Positions 24,773 to 32,914 of a DNA stretch of 64,000 nt are shown here, piece after piece. A program made the translations under genes and the position numbers. The notes beneath the pieces were generated by a model. It did no database searches. It had not been told where the DNA came from and saw only the letters and a program-made list of their open reading frames with translations. Every line of letters begins with the position of its first letter. The stretch's first letter is position 1. The DNA comes from Massilia sp. Leaf139. Its GTDB lineage: Bacteria > Pseudomonadota > Gammaproteobacteria > Burkholderiales > Burkholderiaceae_D. The stretch covers positions 62,001-126,000 of the forward strand of contig NZ_LMOJ01000027.1 of assembly GCF_001424165.1 (NCBI RefSeq), read 5' to 3'.

Positions 24773-26575
24773 TTAACCCACCTTTGGTTCGTTGCGCAGG
24801 CGGATATGCAGTTCCTTCAACTGCTTCTCGTCGACTTCCGACGGTGCGTTGGTCAGCAAATCTTGAGCGCGCTGCGTCTTCGGGAAGGCAATCACGTCGC
24901 GGATCGATTCCGAACCCGTCATCAAGGTCACCAGGCGATCCAGGCCGAAGGCCAGGCCACCGTGCGGCGGCGCGCCGTACTGCAGGGCGTCGAGCAGGAA
25001 GCCGAACTTCAGTTGCGCTTCTTCGGCATCGATCTTCAGCGCGCGGAACACCTTGCTCTGGACTTCTTCGCGGTGGATACGGATCGAGCCGCCGCCCATT
25101 TCCCAGCCGTTGAGCACCATGTCGTAGGCCTTGGCGATGCAGGCGCCTGGATTCGTTTCCAGCATGTCTTCGTGGCCGTCTTTCGGGGCCGTGAACGGGT
25201 GGTGGGTCGCCGTCCAGCGGTTCGATTCTTCATCGTGCTCGAACATCGGGAAGTCGATCACCCACAGCGGGCTCCAGGTGTCTTCGAACAAGCCGGCCTT
25301 CTTGCCGAATTCCGAATGGCCGATCTTCACGCGCAGGGCGCCGATGGCGTCGTTGACGACCTTCGCCTTGTCGGCGCCGAAGAAGATCAGGTCGCCGTCT
25401 TCGGCGCCCGTCAGTTCCAGGATCTGGGCCAGGACCTCGTCCGAGATGTTCTTGACGATCGGCGACTGCAGGCCTTCGCGGCCCTTGGCCTTCTCGTTGA
25501 CCTTGATGTAGGCCAGGCCCTTGGCGCCGTAGATGGCGACGAACTGGGTGTAGGCGTCGATTTCCGAACGCGGCATCGAACCGCCCTGCGGCACGCGCAG
25601 GCCGACCACGCGGCCGCCGGTCATGTTGGCGGCGCTGTTGAAGACCTTGAACTCGACCGACTTCATCAGCTCGGTCAGTTCGGTGAACTGCAGCTTGACG
25701 CGCATGTCCGGCTTGTCCGAACCGTAGGAACCCATGGCGGTGGCAAAATCCATCACCGGGAACGGGTTCGGCAGGTCGATGCCGGCGGCGTTCTTGAACA
25801 CGACGCGCATCATGTCTTCGAACAGGTCGCGGATTTCCTGTTCGGTCAGGAACGAGGTTTCGCAGTCGATCTGGGTGAACTCAGGCTGGCGGTCGGCGCG
25901 CAGGTCTTCGTCGCGGAAGCACTTGGTGATCTGGTAGTAGCGGTCGAAGTTGGCGACCATCAGCAGCTGCTTGAACAGCTGCGGCGACTGCGGCAGCGCG
26001 AAGAAGTTGCCCGGGTTGACGCGCGACGGCACCAGGTAGTCGCGTGCGCCTTCCGGGGTCGACTTGGTCAGCATCGGGGTTTCGATGTCGATGAAGCCCA
26101 GGTTGTCGAGGTACTTACGGACTTCCATCGAGACCTTGTAGCGCAGGCGCAGGTTGCGCTGCATCTGGCCGCGGCGCAGGTCGAGCACGCGGTGGGTCAG
26201 GCGGGTGGTTTCCGACAGGTTGTCGTCGTCCAGCTGGAAAGGCACCGGCACCGAGGCGTTCAGCACTTCGACCGACGTGGCATTGATTTCGATCTTGCCC
26301 GACTTCAGGTTGGCGTTGGCCGTGCCTTCCAGGCGGTTGGTCACGGTGCCGGTGATGCGCAGGCAGTACTCGTTACGCACGTGCTCGGCGGCCTTGAACA
26401 CGTCGGCGTTGTCCGGGTGGCAGACGACCTGCACCAGGCCTTCGCGGTCGCGCAGGTCGATGAAGATGACGCCGCCGTGGTCGCGGCGACGATGCACCCA
26501 GCCGCACAGGCTGACGGTTTGGCCCAGCAGTTCTTCGGTGACGAGGCCGCAATAGTTGGTACGCATGGAGGACAT
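24773..26575 (-). CDS. aspS: Aspartyl-tRNA synthetase, likely non-discriminating type
   Basis: A 600-residue bacterial class II synthetase: N-terminal OB-fold, catalytic core with motif 2 (FRDEDLRADRQPEFTQID), GAD insertion domain and C-terminal motif 3 (GGLAFGLDRLVTLM). The residue equivalent to E. coli Leu30 is His (RRRDHGG), and the position equivalent to the E. coli Lys in DEKT is Gly (LEGTAN). Both are features of enzymes that also charge tRNA-Asn for later amidation by GatCAB. An internal ATG three codons in gives the usual MRTNYCG start; the upstream ATG has the better spacing from AGAGAAAAT. It is third in a fmdB-DUF502-aspS operon. Confidence 0.95.
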   Translation of the reverse strand: MSSMRTNYCGLVTEELLGQTVSLCGWVHRRRDHGGVIFIDLRDREGLVQVVCHPDNADVFKAAEHVRNEYCLRITGTVTNRLEGTANANLKSGKIEINATSVEVLNASVPVPFQLDDDNLSETTRLTHRVLDLRRGQMQRNLRLRYKVSMEVRKYLDNLGFIDIETPMLTKSTPEGARDYLVPSRVNPGNFFALPQSPQLFKQLLMVANFDRYYQITKCFRDEDLRADRQPEFTQIDCETSFLTEQEIRDLFEDMMRVVFKNAAGIDLPNPFPVMDFATAMGSYGSDKPDMRVKLQFTELTELMKSVEFKVFNSAANMTGGRVVGLRVPQGGSMPRSEIDAYTQFVAIYGAKGLAYIKVNEKAKGREGLQSPIVKNISDEVLAQILELTGAEDGDLIFFGADKAKVVNDAIGALRVKIGHSEFGKKAGLFEDTWSPLWVIDFPMFEHDEESNRWTATHHPFTAPKDGHEDMLETNPGACIAKAYDMVLNGWEMGGGSIRIHREEVQSKVFRALKIDAEEAQLKFGFLLDALQYGAPPHGGLAFGLDRLVTLMTGSESIRDVIAFPKTQRAQDLLTNAPSEVDEKQLKELHIRLRNEPKVG

Positions 26576-26656
26576 ATTTTCTCTATTCCAGGTTGGTGTA
26601 TCGGTGCCGCGTGCAGCGGCTTTGATTCTTGCTATTGTAGTCCGCTTGAACAGCGT

Positions 26657-27244
26657 TTATTCAGGTGCGACGACGCCCATCGAGACGATGTATTTCAGTG
26701 CCGCATCGACCGTCATGTCCAGCGCGACGACCTTGCTGCGTTCCATCATCAGGAAAAAGCCCGAGGTCGGGTTCGGCGTGGTCGGCACATAGACGCTGAC
26801 GAAGTCGCCGACCAGGTGGTTCTTCACGTCGCCGCCGGGCACGCCGGTGAGAAACGCGATGGTGTAGGAATCCGCATGCGGGTAGGGAATCAGCACGGCC
26901 TGGCGGAAGGCATTGCCCGACGACGAGAACAGGGTGTCGGACACCTGCTTGACGCTGCCGTACAGCGAGCTGACGACCGGAATGCGCTTGAGCAGGCGTT
27001 CGCCGATGCGCACGACGTAATTGCCGACCAGGTTGTTTGTCAACAGGCCGGTGATGAACACGATGGCGATCGTCAGGATCGCGCCGATGCCGGGAATGTC
27101 GGTGCCGAACAGGGTGCGCGGCTGCCAGCGCTCGGGCACGAACAGCAGCGACTGGTCGAGCGTGCCGATGACCATGCTCAGCACCCAGGCGGTAATCGCC
27201 AGGGGCACGAGGATCAGCAAGCCAGTCAGGAAATATTTGCGCAT
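26657..27244 (-). CDS. DUF502 family inner-membrane protein
   Basis: A 195-residue protein with two N-terminal membrane segments (YFLTGLLILVPLAITAWVLS, and AILTIAIVFITGLLTNNL) and a C-terminal soluble domain with the DUF502 blocks RIPVVSSLYGSVKQVSDTL, VYVPTTPNPTSGF and the closing YIVSMG. Its function is unknown, but the gene sits between fmdB and aspS in many betaproteobacteria. I used the ATG (MRKYF); a TTG directly upstream would add one residue. Gaps of 81 bases to aspS and 51 to fmdB are compatible with one transcript. Confidence 0.88.
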   Translation of the reverse strand: MRKYFLTGLLILVPLAITAWVLSMVIGTLDQSLLFVPERWQPRTLFGTDIPGIGAILTIAIVFITGLLTNNLVGNYVVRIGERLLKRIPVVSSLYGSVKQVSDTLFSSSGNAFRQAVLIPYPHADSYTIAFLTGVPGGDVKNHLVGDFVSVYVPTTPNPTSGFFLMMERSKVVALDMTVDAALKYIVSMGVVAPE

Positions 27245-27295
27245 CAAACTCTCATTGTTCTTATTGCTGCGGCCTTGGGGCCGCAGGGAGCGGCG

Positions 27296-27622
27296 TCAGG
27301 ACGCGCTCGTGTCGCTCTTCGCTGCCGGGACTGGCGCGGCAGCCGTGCTGCTCTCGCTCGAAGCGCTGGACGTGCTGGACTCGGCCGCAGCCGGCGCCGC
27401 AGCACCGGTGGCGGGCGCGGTGCCGGTGGCCGGCGCCTTTCCGCCGCGGAAATCGGTCACATACCAGCCGGTGCCCTTGAGCTGGAAGCCAGCCGCCGTG
27501 ACCTGCTTCTTGAAGGCGTCCTTGCCGCAGGAGAGGCAGGTCGTCAGAACCGGATCGGAAATTTTTTGCAGTACATCTTTGGAAAAACCGCATTCATCGC
27601 AGCGGTAAGCGTAAATCGGCAT
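27296..27622 (-). CDS. FmdB-family zinc-ribbon protein
   Basis: A 108-residue protein with an N-terminal zinc ribbon, MPIYAYRCDECG with CxxC at residues 8-11 and a second CLSC near residue 29, followed by the conserved FQLKGTGWYVTDFRG. The C-terminal ~40 residues are a low-complexity Ala/Ser/Thr/Pro tail. FmdB proteins are named for regulation of formamidase but are mostly of unknown role. Start choice is clear because family members begin MPIYxYxC. It is first in the aspS operon, with a perfect -10 sequence upstream. Confidence 0.88.
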   Translation of the reverse strand: MPIYAYRCDECGFSKDVLQKISDPVLTTCLSCGKDAFKKQVTAAGFQLKGTGWYVTDFRGGKAPATGTAPATGAAAPAAAESSTSSASSESSTAAAPVPAAKSDTSAS

Positions 27623-27655
27623 TGTGATACTCCGCAAAAATCTTCAAAACCCTGA

Positions 27656-27684
27656 ATTATAAAGGTTTTGGCAGGCTCTGACGG
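27656..27684 (-). promoter_or_regulatory. Promoter for the fmdB-DUF502-aspS operon
   Basis: A perfect minus-strand TATAAT at 27661-27656 lies 34 bases before the fmdB start. The -35 is poor (CCGTCA at 27684-27679 with 17-base spacing), so the boundary upstream is uncertain. Confidence 0.5.
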
Positions 27685-27776
27685 ATTGATCCGCCCTTCC
27701 CGGCGCCGGCGGGTTTGCCTACGAAAGCAGCAGCCTGAAGAAGTGTTGTTTTTAATCACGAATCCAATCAATTCAT

Positions 27777-27805
27777 TTGCCGAAAATCAACTCAGCTGTT
27801 TAAAT
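27777..27805 (+). promoter_or_regulatory. Sigma-70 promoter for candidate small RNA
   Basis: TTGCCG (27777-27782), 17-base spacer, TTAAAT (27800-27805). Each hexamer matches consensus at four of six positions. No coding sequence follows; a terminator ends the region about 140 bases on. Confidence 0.5.
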
Positions 27806-27811
27806 AGCATC

Positions 27812-27945
27812 TTCGACAGCGCAAGCTGCCGCGGGCGCAAGCCGGCGGGACTAGGTCTAAGAAACAGAAGTTGGCGCGATGTCTCATCGCCGCATGGCCG
27901 TACAAGAAGCTGTAGTTAAAAGCCCGCTGATGCGGGCTTTTTTTT
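27812..27945 (+). ncRNA. Candidate structured small RNA, ~130 nt
   Basis: I do not recognise a known family. Between the predicted start and the terminator lie, in order: a CAGC-GCAA-GCTG hairpin, a second hairpin with arms CCGC and GGC closing another GCAA loop with a symmetrical G/G mismatch, an A-rich linker with a GGA, a GCGATG-TCT-CATCGC hairpin, a short unstructured part and the terminator. Both flanking genes are on the opposite strand, so this is not a leader or 3' UTR of a neighbour on the plus strand. No sensible reading frame is present. Confidence 0.5.
27921..27945 (+). terminator. Rho-independent terminator of the candidate small RNA
   Basis: AGCCCGC, loop TGAT, GCGGGCT (27921-27938), then a run of eight T residues. 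On the minus strand four T follow, so weak bidirectional function is possible. Confidence 0.9.
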
Positions 27946-27979
27946 GTCCGTCTACCGGCGGGTACACGCACCGTACGGC

Positions 27980-28120
27980 GTGGGCACGGGGCGCCCACCC
28001 TACTGAGCGACGTTTCGTAGGGTGGGCGCCCCGTGCCCACGCGTGACGCCCGCATCGTGTTGGCCGGTTTTTTTGACGAAGCTGACATGGCGTGACTTTC
28101 CGCGTGGGCACGGGGCGCCC
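27980..28120. repeat. Type A interspersed repeat cluster
   Basis: A reversed single arm (27980-28003) is followed by a near-full element: left arm 28017-28040, ~63-base core, and a right arm truncated after 28120. The core matches that of the 18039-18144 copy (GTGTTGGC, and TTCCGC before the right arm). It fills most of the gap between the small RNA candidate and the methyltransferase gene. Confidence 0.83.
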
Positions 28121-28129
28121 GGTGAAACC

Positions 28130-28156
28130 GTAGGCGATGCCATTGGCATCGCCTAC
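28130..28156. repeat. Perfect 12-bp inverted repeat next to the methyltransferase stop
   Basis: Arms GTAGGCGATGCC and its complement surround a three-base ATT loop. It begins two bases beyond the stop of the minus-strand gene and has no T-run, so it may protect a 3' end more than it terminates. The sequence differs from the type A arms although it adjoins them. Confidence 0.8.
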
Positions 28157-28158
28157 CC

Positions 28159-28755
28159 CTACTGCCGTTCCCACACCATCCAGCGTTCCTGTCCTGCAAA
28201 GACGGGAAGCGAATCGATCACCTCCCCTTCCTCGACCAACGCGAACTGCGGCGTCAGCAAGGCTTCCAGTTCCGCCCGTGCGATGCCGAAGGGCGGCCCT
28301 TTCGGCGCGGTGCCGAAGAAAAAGAAGCCGGCCAGCAGCCCGCCCGGCGGCAGCAGTTCCGCATAGCGCGTCGTCACTTGCGGCCGCATGCCCGGCGGCA
28401 GTGCGCACAGGAAGGCGCGTTCGTAGATCAGGTCGAGCGCTTGCTGCGGCTGCCAGCTGAAGAAGTCGGCTTCCACGACACGTCCAGCCCACTGCCCGAC
28501 CAGGCGCCGCGCGCGCAGCACGGCGGCGGGCGAGAAATCGATGGCGACCGCATCCCAGCCGCGCTCGGCCAGGTAGGCCAGCTCATAGCCGTTGCCGCAA
28601 CCCGGAATCAAGGCGGTACGCGGCTCACTGTCGCGCGCCACGAAATCCTGTAAAGCCTGCGGCACGCCCCGCAAATCCCAGGGCGTGAAATCCTGCTCGA
28701 AGCGCTCGTCCCAGAAGGCCGGGCTGCTCGGGTCGCGGCTGGTAAATTCGGGCAT
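28159..28755 (-). CDS. Thiopurine S-methyltransferase-like SAM methyltransferase
   Basis: A 198-residue class I methyltransferase. The SAM-binding motif LIPGCGNGYELAYLAERGW is at about residues 49-67, followed by VAIDFSPAAV. The opening FWDERFEQDFTPWDLRGVP and the YERAFLCALPP block are those of the TPMT family. Bacterial members methylate thiols, selenium or tellurium compounds; the natural substrate here is unknown. It starts one base after the ubiB stop, so it is translationally close to the ubiquinone genes, though a functional link is not implied. Confidence 0.87.
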   Translation of the reverse strand: MPEFTSRDPSSPAFWDERFEQDFTPWDLRGVPQALQDFVARDSEPRTALIPGCGNGYELAYLAERGWDAVAIDFSPAAVLRARRLVGQWAGRVVEADFFSWQPQQALDLIYERAFLCALPPGMRPQVTTRYAELLPPGGLLAGFFFFGTAPKGPPFGIARAELEALLTPQFALVEEGEVIDSLPVFAGQERWMVWERQ

Positions 28756-28756
28756 G

Positions 28757-30331
28757 TCAGAAGGGGTTGCCGTAATGCGCCAGTACGGCCGCGAAAATGA
28801 TGCCCGAGGCGATGCCGCCGGCCAGCCAGGCCAGGAAGCCCAGCATCCGGTTACTGCGCCGCACTTCGGTCAGCAGCATCGCCATCATCTCGTGGTTGGT
28901 CGCAGCATGGGGATGCGCGTGGTGTTCCAGCGCCTGGTGCATCAGGCGCGGCAGTTGCGGGAAGATGTGGGCATAGCGCGGCGCTTCCGCCTTCAAGCGC
29001 TCCACCAGGCCACGCCAGCCGACCTGCTCGCCCATCCAGCGTTCCAGATAGGGTTTTGCCGTCTTCCACAGATCCAGATCCGGATCGAGCTGGCGCCCCA
29101 GGCCTTCGATGTTCAACAAGGTCTTTTGCAGCAGCACCAGTTGCGGCTGCACCTCGACATTGAAGCGGCGCGAAGTCTGGAACAGACGCAGCAGGATCTG
29201 GCCAAAGGAAATGTCTTTCAGTGGCCGGTCGAAGATCGGCTCGCAGCAGGCGCGCACGGCCGATTCGAGTTCGTCGACGCGGGTGTTGCGCGGCGCCCAG
29301 CCCGACTCGATGTGGGCTTCGGCCACGCGCTTGTAGTCGCGGCGGAAGAAGGCGAGGAAGTTCTGCGACAGGTAATCCTTGTCGAAGTCGTTCAGGGTGC
29401 CGACGATGCCGAAGTCGAGGGCGATATAGCGACCAAAGCTTTCCGGCTCGACCGAAACCAGGATGTTACCGGGGTGCATATCGGCATGGAAAAAGCCGTC
29501 ACGGAAGACCTGGGTAAAGAAGATCTCGACGCCATCGCTGGAGAGCTTTTTCAGGTCGACGCCTTCGGCCGCCAGGCGGTCGATCTGCGAGACCGGGATG
29601 CCGTTCATGCGTTCCATGACGATCACGCTGCTGGAGCAATAGTCCCAGTACATCTCCGGCACCATCAGCAATTCCGAATCGGCGAAATTGCGGCGCAGCT
29701 GGCTGGCGTTGGCCGCCTCGCGCATCAGGTCGAGTTCGTCGTGCAGGTATTTGTCGAACTCGGCCACGACTTCGCGCGGCTTCAGGCGCCGGCTTTCGGC
29801 CCAGACGCGTTCGAGCAGGCCGGTGGCCAGGTGCATCAGGGCGACGTCTTCGTCGATGGTCTTCTTCATACCCGGACGCAGCACCTTGACGGCCACCTGC
29901 TTGCCGTTCTTCAGCGTGGCGAAGTGGACTTGCGCGATCGAGGCCGAGGCCACCGGCACCGGATCGAAGCTGGCAAAGAGTTGATCGGGATGGGCGCCAA
30001 GCGAAGCCGTGATCTGGGCAATCGCCAGCTCCGACGGAAACGGCGGCACCCGATCCTGCAGCAGCGCCAGCTCGTCGGCGATATCGGGGGGCATCAGGTC
30101 GCGCCGGGTCGACAGCACCTGGCCGAACTTGATGAAAATGGGGCCGAGTTCCTCCAGGGCGAGGCGCAGGCGGATCGCGCGTGGCGTGGTGATGCGCCTG
30201 CGCCAGAAAAACATTCCGCTGACAAACCGCGCCGTACGCGGGGCATCGAAGCCGGACATTGCAATTTCATCGAGGCCGTACTTGGTTGCGACCGTGAAGA
30301 TTTTAAGCAGGCGCAGGAATTTCAATATCAT
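28757..30331 (-). CDS. ubiB: Ubiquinone biosynthesis atypical kinase UbiB
   Basis: A 524-residue ABC1/ADCK-like protein required for ubiquinone synthesis, probably using ATPase activity to extract or present lipid intermediates. The diagnostic KxGQ motif is in IFIKFGQVLSTR (~residue 70), the Ala-rich nucleotide loop in PVASASIAQVHFA, and the catalytic-loop region FFHADMHPGNILV with LDFGIVG follows. The C-terminal segment (FLAWLAGGIASGIIFAAVLA) is a membrane anchor. Its ATG overlaps the ubiJ stop as TGATG, indicating coupling. It matches E. coli UbiB in layout and length. Confidence 0.95.
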   Translation of the reverse strand: MILKFLRLLKIFTVATKYGLDEIAMSGFDAPRTARFVSGMFFWRRRITTPRAIRLRLALEELGPIFIKFGQVLSTRRDLMPPDIADELALLQDRVPPFPSELAIAQITASLGAHPDQLFASFDPVPVASASIAQVHFATLKNGKQVAVKVLRPGMKKTIDEDVALMHLATGLLERVWAESRRLKPREVVAEFDKYLHDELDLMREAANASQLRRNFADSELLMVPEMYWDYCSSSVIVMERMNGIPVSQIDRLAAEGVDLKKLSSDGVEIFFTQVFRDGFFHADMHPGNILVSVEPESFGRYIALDFGIVGTLNDFDKDYLSQNFLAFFRRDYKRVAEAHIESGWAPRNTRVDELESAVRACCEPIFDRPLKDISFGQILLRLFQTSRRFNVEVQPQLVLLQKTLLNIEGLGRQLDPDLDLWKTAKPYLERWMGEQVGWRGLVERLKAEAPRYAHIFPQLPRLMHQALEHHAHPHAATNHEMMAMLLTEVRRSNRMLGFLAWLAGGIASGIIFAAVLAHYGNPF

Positions 30332-31062
30332 CAGCTGTCCAGGGTGTGATCCCCGCTCGGGCGGGTTGTCGGAATGAGGGCACTCGGGGGCGCGACCTGC
30401 ACCGGGTATTGTTCGGCCGGCTTTTGCAGTGCATTGTCGCGAGCTTGTTGCGCGAGCAGTTGTTCGAGGCGGGCGATGCGCTTGGCGGTGCGTTCGACGT
30501 CGTCGCGCAGGCGCACCACGTCGGCGCCGAAGCTGTCGACATCGCTCGGGCGGCTCAGCACCGGGCGTTCCTCGACCAGGAATTCGGCCAGGTTCTCGGC
30601 CAGGCGGCGGCCGGCCAGGTTGGCGTTGGCGACGACGCTGCGCGCGCCGCCGGCCAGGCGATTCGCGCCGATCGGCCCGAACAGGCGCTCCAGGTCGTGC
30701 TCGGGTTCCCAGCGCAGGCCGCGGCTGAGCTGCGAGATCGTATTGGCGAACTCGGCGTCGCCCTCGATGCGCACATAGGAAAAGGCGCGCTCGCGGTTCT
30801 GCGCGATCAGCGGCAGGTCGGTCAGCTTCACGTGGATGGTGACGTTCGGCAGCGCATCGGCGTCGGCCGCTTCGAGCAGGCCGTCGGCCGCCACGCGCAG
30901 GCGCAGCGCCAGGTGGCCGGTGTCGATCACGGCGATCTTGCCGCTGTGGCGCTGCAGGGAAGCGCGCGCCCAGGCCTCGTCCGCCAGTAAATGGTTGATC
31001 GTGGCGACGGCGGACACTGTCAGGGCGCGTTGCGGCGCCAGGGATAAGAGGCTCGGGAACAT
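30331..31062 (-). CDS. ubiJ: Ubiquinone biosynthesis accessory factor UbiJ
   Basis: A 243-residue protein with an N-terminal SCP2 lipid-binding domain (MFPSLLSLAPQRALTVSAVATINHLLADE, then VTIHVKLTDLPLIAQNRERAFSYVRIEGDAEFANTI in family order) and a C-terminal coiled coil (VVRLRDDVERTAKRIARLEQ). UbiJ with UbiK is thought to hold ubiquinone intermediates in the soluble Ubi complex. The ATG at 31062 was chosen because the SCP2 domain starts there and an intergenic terminator lies just upstream. It is coupled to ubiB by a stop-start overlap. Confidence 0.88.
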   Translation of the reverse strand: MFPSLLSLAPQRALTVSAVATINHLLADEAWARASLQRHSGKIAVIDTGHLALRLRVAADGLLEAADADALPNVTIHVKLTDLPLIAQNRERAFSYVRIEGDAEFANTISQLSRGLRWEPEHDLERLFGPIGANRLAGGARSVVANANLAGRRLAENLAEFLVEERPVLSRPSDVDSFGADVVRLRDDVERTAKRIARLEQLLAQQARDNALQKPAEQYPVQVAPPSALIPTTRPSGDHTLDS

Positions 31063-31075
31063 GAATGGGTCGCTA

Positions 31076-31110
31076 AAAAACAAAACCGCCCGGGGTAAGG
31101 CGGGCGGTTT
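31076..31110 (-). terminator. Rho-independent terminator after the Tim44-like gene
   Basis: Minus-strand stem of ten pairs (AAACCGCCCG with its complement, 31082-31110, loop of eight bases) followed by a T-rich run interrupted by one G. It separates the ubiE-Tim44 pair from ubiJ-ubiB. Confidence 0.85.
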
Positions 31111-31168
31111 CGATCTTACCAGTTTGCCCGGCTTAAACCCGGGCGCACAAGAAAGTTTGCAAAAAACA

Positions 31169-32155
31169 TTACGCCAGCTGCTGGATACCCGCGAGCACCC
31201 AACCGGTGTTGCCCGACAGCGGCTTTTCCATGTTCCACACCTCGGCAAAGGGTTCGGCCGGCGCATTTTGTGCGGTACGGATCATGCCGTTGAACTGGAC
31301 GCTGGCCAGGTAATCGCTGGCGGTGGTTTCGATGCCGAGCAGCTGGGCGTCGATCGAGACGACGTCGGTGAAATCGGCGTTGGCGCCGCGTTCGGCGATC
31401 TGCATCTTGAGTTCGGCGAAGACTTCCGGCGTCGTGAATTCGCGCAGGTCGGCAACGTCGCCTTTGTCCCAGGCGGCCTGCATGCGGATGAAGGAGGACT
31501 TCGCATGACGCAGGAAGGCTTCGCTGTCGAAGTCGGCCGGCACGCCCCATTGCACGTGCGGCGCAGGCGCGGCGCCCTTGTTCAGCGAGACACCGGCGGC
31601 GCTGCCCTGGAAGGCTTGCGGCTGCTGATACGGCTGCTGCAGACCCGAGCCGATTTCAGGCGTCATACCGGAACCCGCGCCGGCCGGCACCGGCTGGTTG
31701 AAGCCGCCCTTGAACTGGGCATTGGCGGGGGTGTCCTTGCGGCGGAACATGCGCACGATGAACATCACGGCCAGCGCCAGCAGCGCGATCATGAGGATCG
31801 AGGACAGCAGCGAGGCCATGGCGCCGCCGATGCCCAAGTGCGAGAACAAGGCACCCAGGCCGAGGCCGAGCAGCGCGCCGCCCAGCAAACCCTTCCACAT
31901 GCTTGGCTTCGCGGCCTGCGCGGCGCGCGCACCGGCGGCGCCGGCAGTGGCACCCGCAACCGGAGCACCTGGCGCCGGCGTGGCCGCCTGGCGGTTCAGC
32001 GGCGCGGCCGGGGCCGGCGCCGGGGTCGGCATCTGGCGCACCGACTGCGACTGGCGCCCGAATGAACGCTTGCCGCCCATCGGGCGTGCCCAGGCTTCGG
32101 CAACCATTGCCGTGGTGCTCAAGGCCAGCACCATCGTGACCAGGAATTTTTTCAT
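31169..32155 (-). CDS. Tim44-like domain inner-membrane protein
   Basis: A 328-residue protein: signal peptide or anchor (VTMVLALSTTAMVAEAWA), a basic and Pro/Ala-rich linker, two hydrophobic segments (LLGGALLGLGLGALFS, then SILMIALLALAVMFIVRMF) and a C-terminal Tim44-like domain (FLRHAKSSFIRMQAAWDKGD, then LREFTTPEVFAELKMQI). Bacterial homologues are of unknown function; the mitochondrial domain binds the import motor and membrane. It is positioned between ubiE (24 bases upstream) and ubiJ, which in E. coli are adjacent, and it has its own terminator. Confidence 0.86.
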   Translation of the reverse strand: MKKFLVTMVLALSTTAMVAEAWARPMGGKRSFGRQSQSVRQMPTPAPAPAAPLNRQAATPAPGAPVAGATAGAAGARAAQAAKPSMWKGLLGGALLGLGLGALFSHLGIGGAMASLLSSILMIALLALAVMFIVRMFRRKDTPANAQFKGGFNQPVPAGAGSGMTPEIGSGLQQPYQQPQAFQGSAAGVSLNKGAAPAPHVQWGVPADFDSEAFLRHAKSSFIRMQAAWDKGDVADLREFTTPEVFAELKMQIAERGANADFTDVVSIDAQLLGIETTASDYLASVQFNGMIRTAQNAPAEPFAEVWNMEKPLSGNTGWVLAGIQQLA

Positions 32156-32179
32156 TTCACATGCTCCTTGAAGTTGAGC

Positions 32180-32914
32180 TTACAGCTTGATACCGGTATG
32201 CAGCGCCGCCACGCCCGCCGTCAGGTTGAAGTACTGGACGCGCTCCAGGCCCGCCGTTTCCATCATGCCTTTCAGCGTTTCCTGATCCGGATGCATGCGG
32301 ATCGATTCGGCCAGGTAACGGTAGCTTTCGCTGTCGTTGGCAATGCGCTGGCCCAGCCATGGCAGCACCGAGAACGAATACACGTCGTACGGCTTTTGCA
32401 GCGGCGCCGCCACTTTCGAGAATTCCAGCACCAGCAGCTTGCCGCCCGGTTTCAGGACGCGGCGCATTTCCGCCAGTGCCTGATCCTTGTGCGTCATGTT
32501 GCGCAGGCCGAAGGCAACGCTCACCCGGTCAAAATAATTGTCCGGAAACGGTAACTTTTCGGCATCACAAAGCAAGGTGGGGGTGACCAGACCCTTATTC
32601 AATAGACGGTCGCGGCCGACGCGCAGCATCGACTCGTTGATGTCGGTGAGCCAGACCTCCCCGCTCGGCCCCGCCTGTTTGGCGAAGGCCTTCGACAGGT
32701 CGCCCGTGCCGCCGGCGATGTCGAGCACCTTGAATCCTGGACGGACACCAGCCTGGGCGATGGTGAACGTCTTCCAGAGGCGGTGCAGGCCGCCAGACAT
32801 CAGGTCGTTCATGACGTCGTACTTGGCGGCGACGGAATGGAAAACCTTGGCGACCTCGTGAACCTTCTCGTCCTCGGAGACGGTCTTATAGCCGAAATGG
32901 GTGGTGTTGGTCAT
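32180..32914 (-). CDS. ubiE: Ubiquinone/menaquinone C-methyltransferase UbiE
   Basis: A 244-residue SAM enzyme methylating the benzoquinol ring in ubiquinone synthesis. Motifs are in order: opening FGYKTVSEDEKVHEVAKVF, VFHSVAAKYDVMNDLMSGG, SAM motif VLDIAGGTGDLSKAF (~63-77), and VSVAFGLRNMTHKD (~131-144). The C-terminal GVAALHTGIKL is typical of the family. The frame is open for more than 1.5 kb upstream, but that part is antisense to a kinase gene, so the ATG giving MTNTTHFG is clear. No strong Shine-Dalgarno is seen. Confidence 0.95.
   Translation of the reverse strand: MTNTTHFGYKTVSEDEKVHEVAKVFHSVAAKYDVMNDLMSGGLHRLWKTFTIAQAGVRPGFKVLDIAGGTGDLSKAFAKQAGPSGEVWLTDINESMLRVGRDRLLNKGLVTPTLLCDAEKLPFPDNYFDRVSVAFGLRNMTHKDQALAEMRRVLKPGGKLLVLEFSKVAAPLQKPYDVYSFSVLPWLGQRIANDSESYRYLAESIRMHPDQETLKGMMETAGLERVQYFNLTAGVAALHTGIKL

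Noticed and set aside
27668..27919. 83-codon plus-strand frame overlapping the small RNA candidate
   Set aside because: Arg/Ser-rich, no ribosome-binding site, and it crosses the predicted promoter and hairpins.
27741..27945. 6S RNA (ssrS)
   Set aside because: I looked for the long closing stem and central bubble of 6S and did not find them; the region is a series of short local hairpins and is not next to the gene usually downstream of ssrS.
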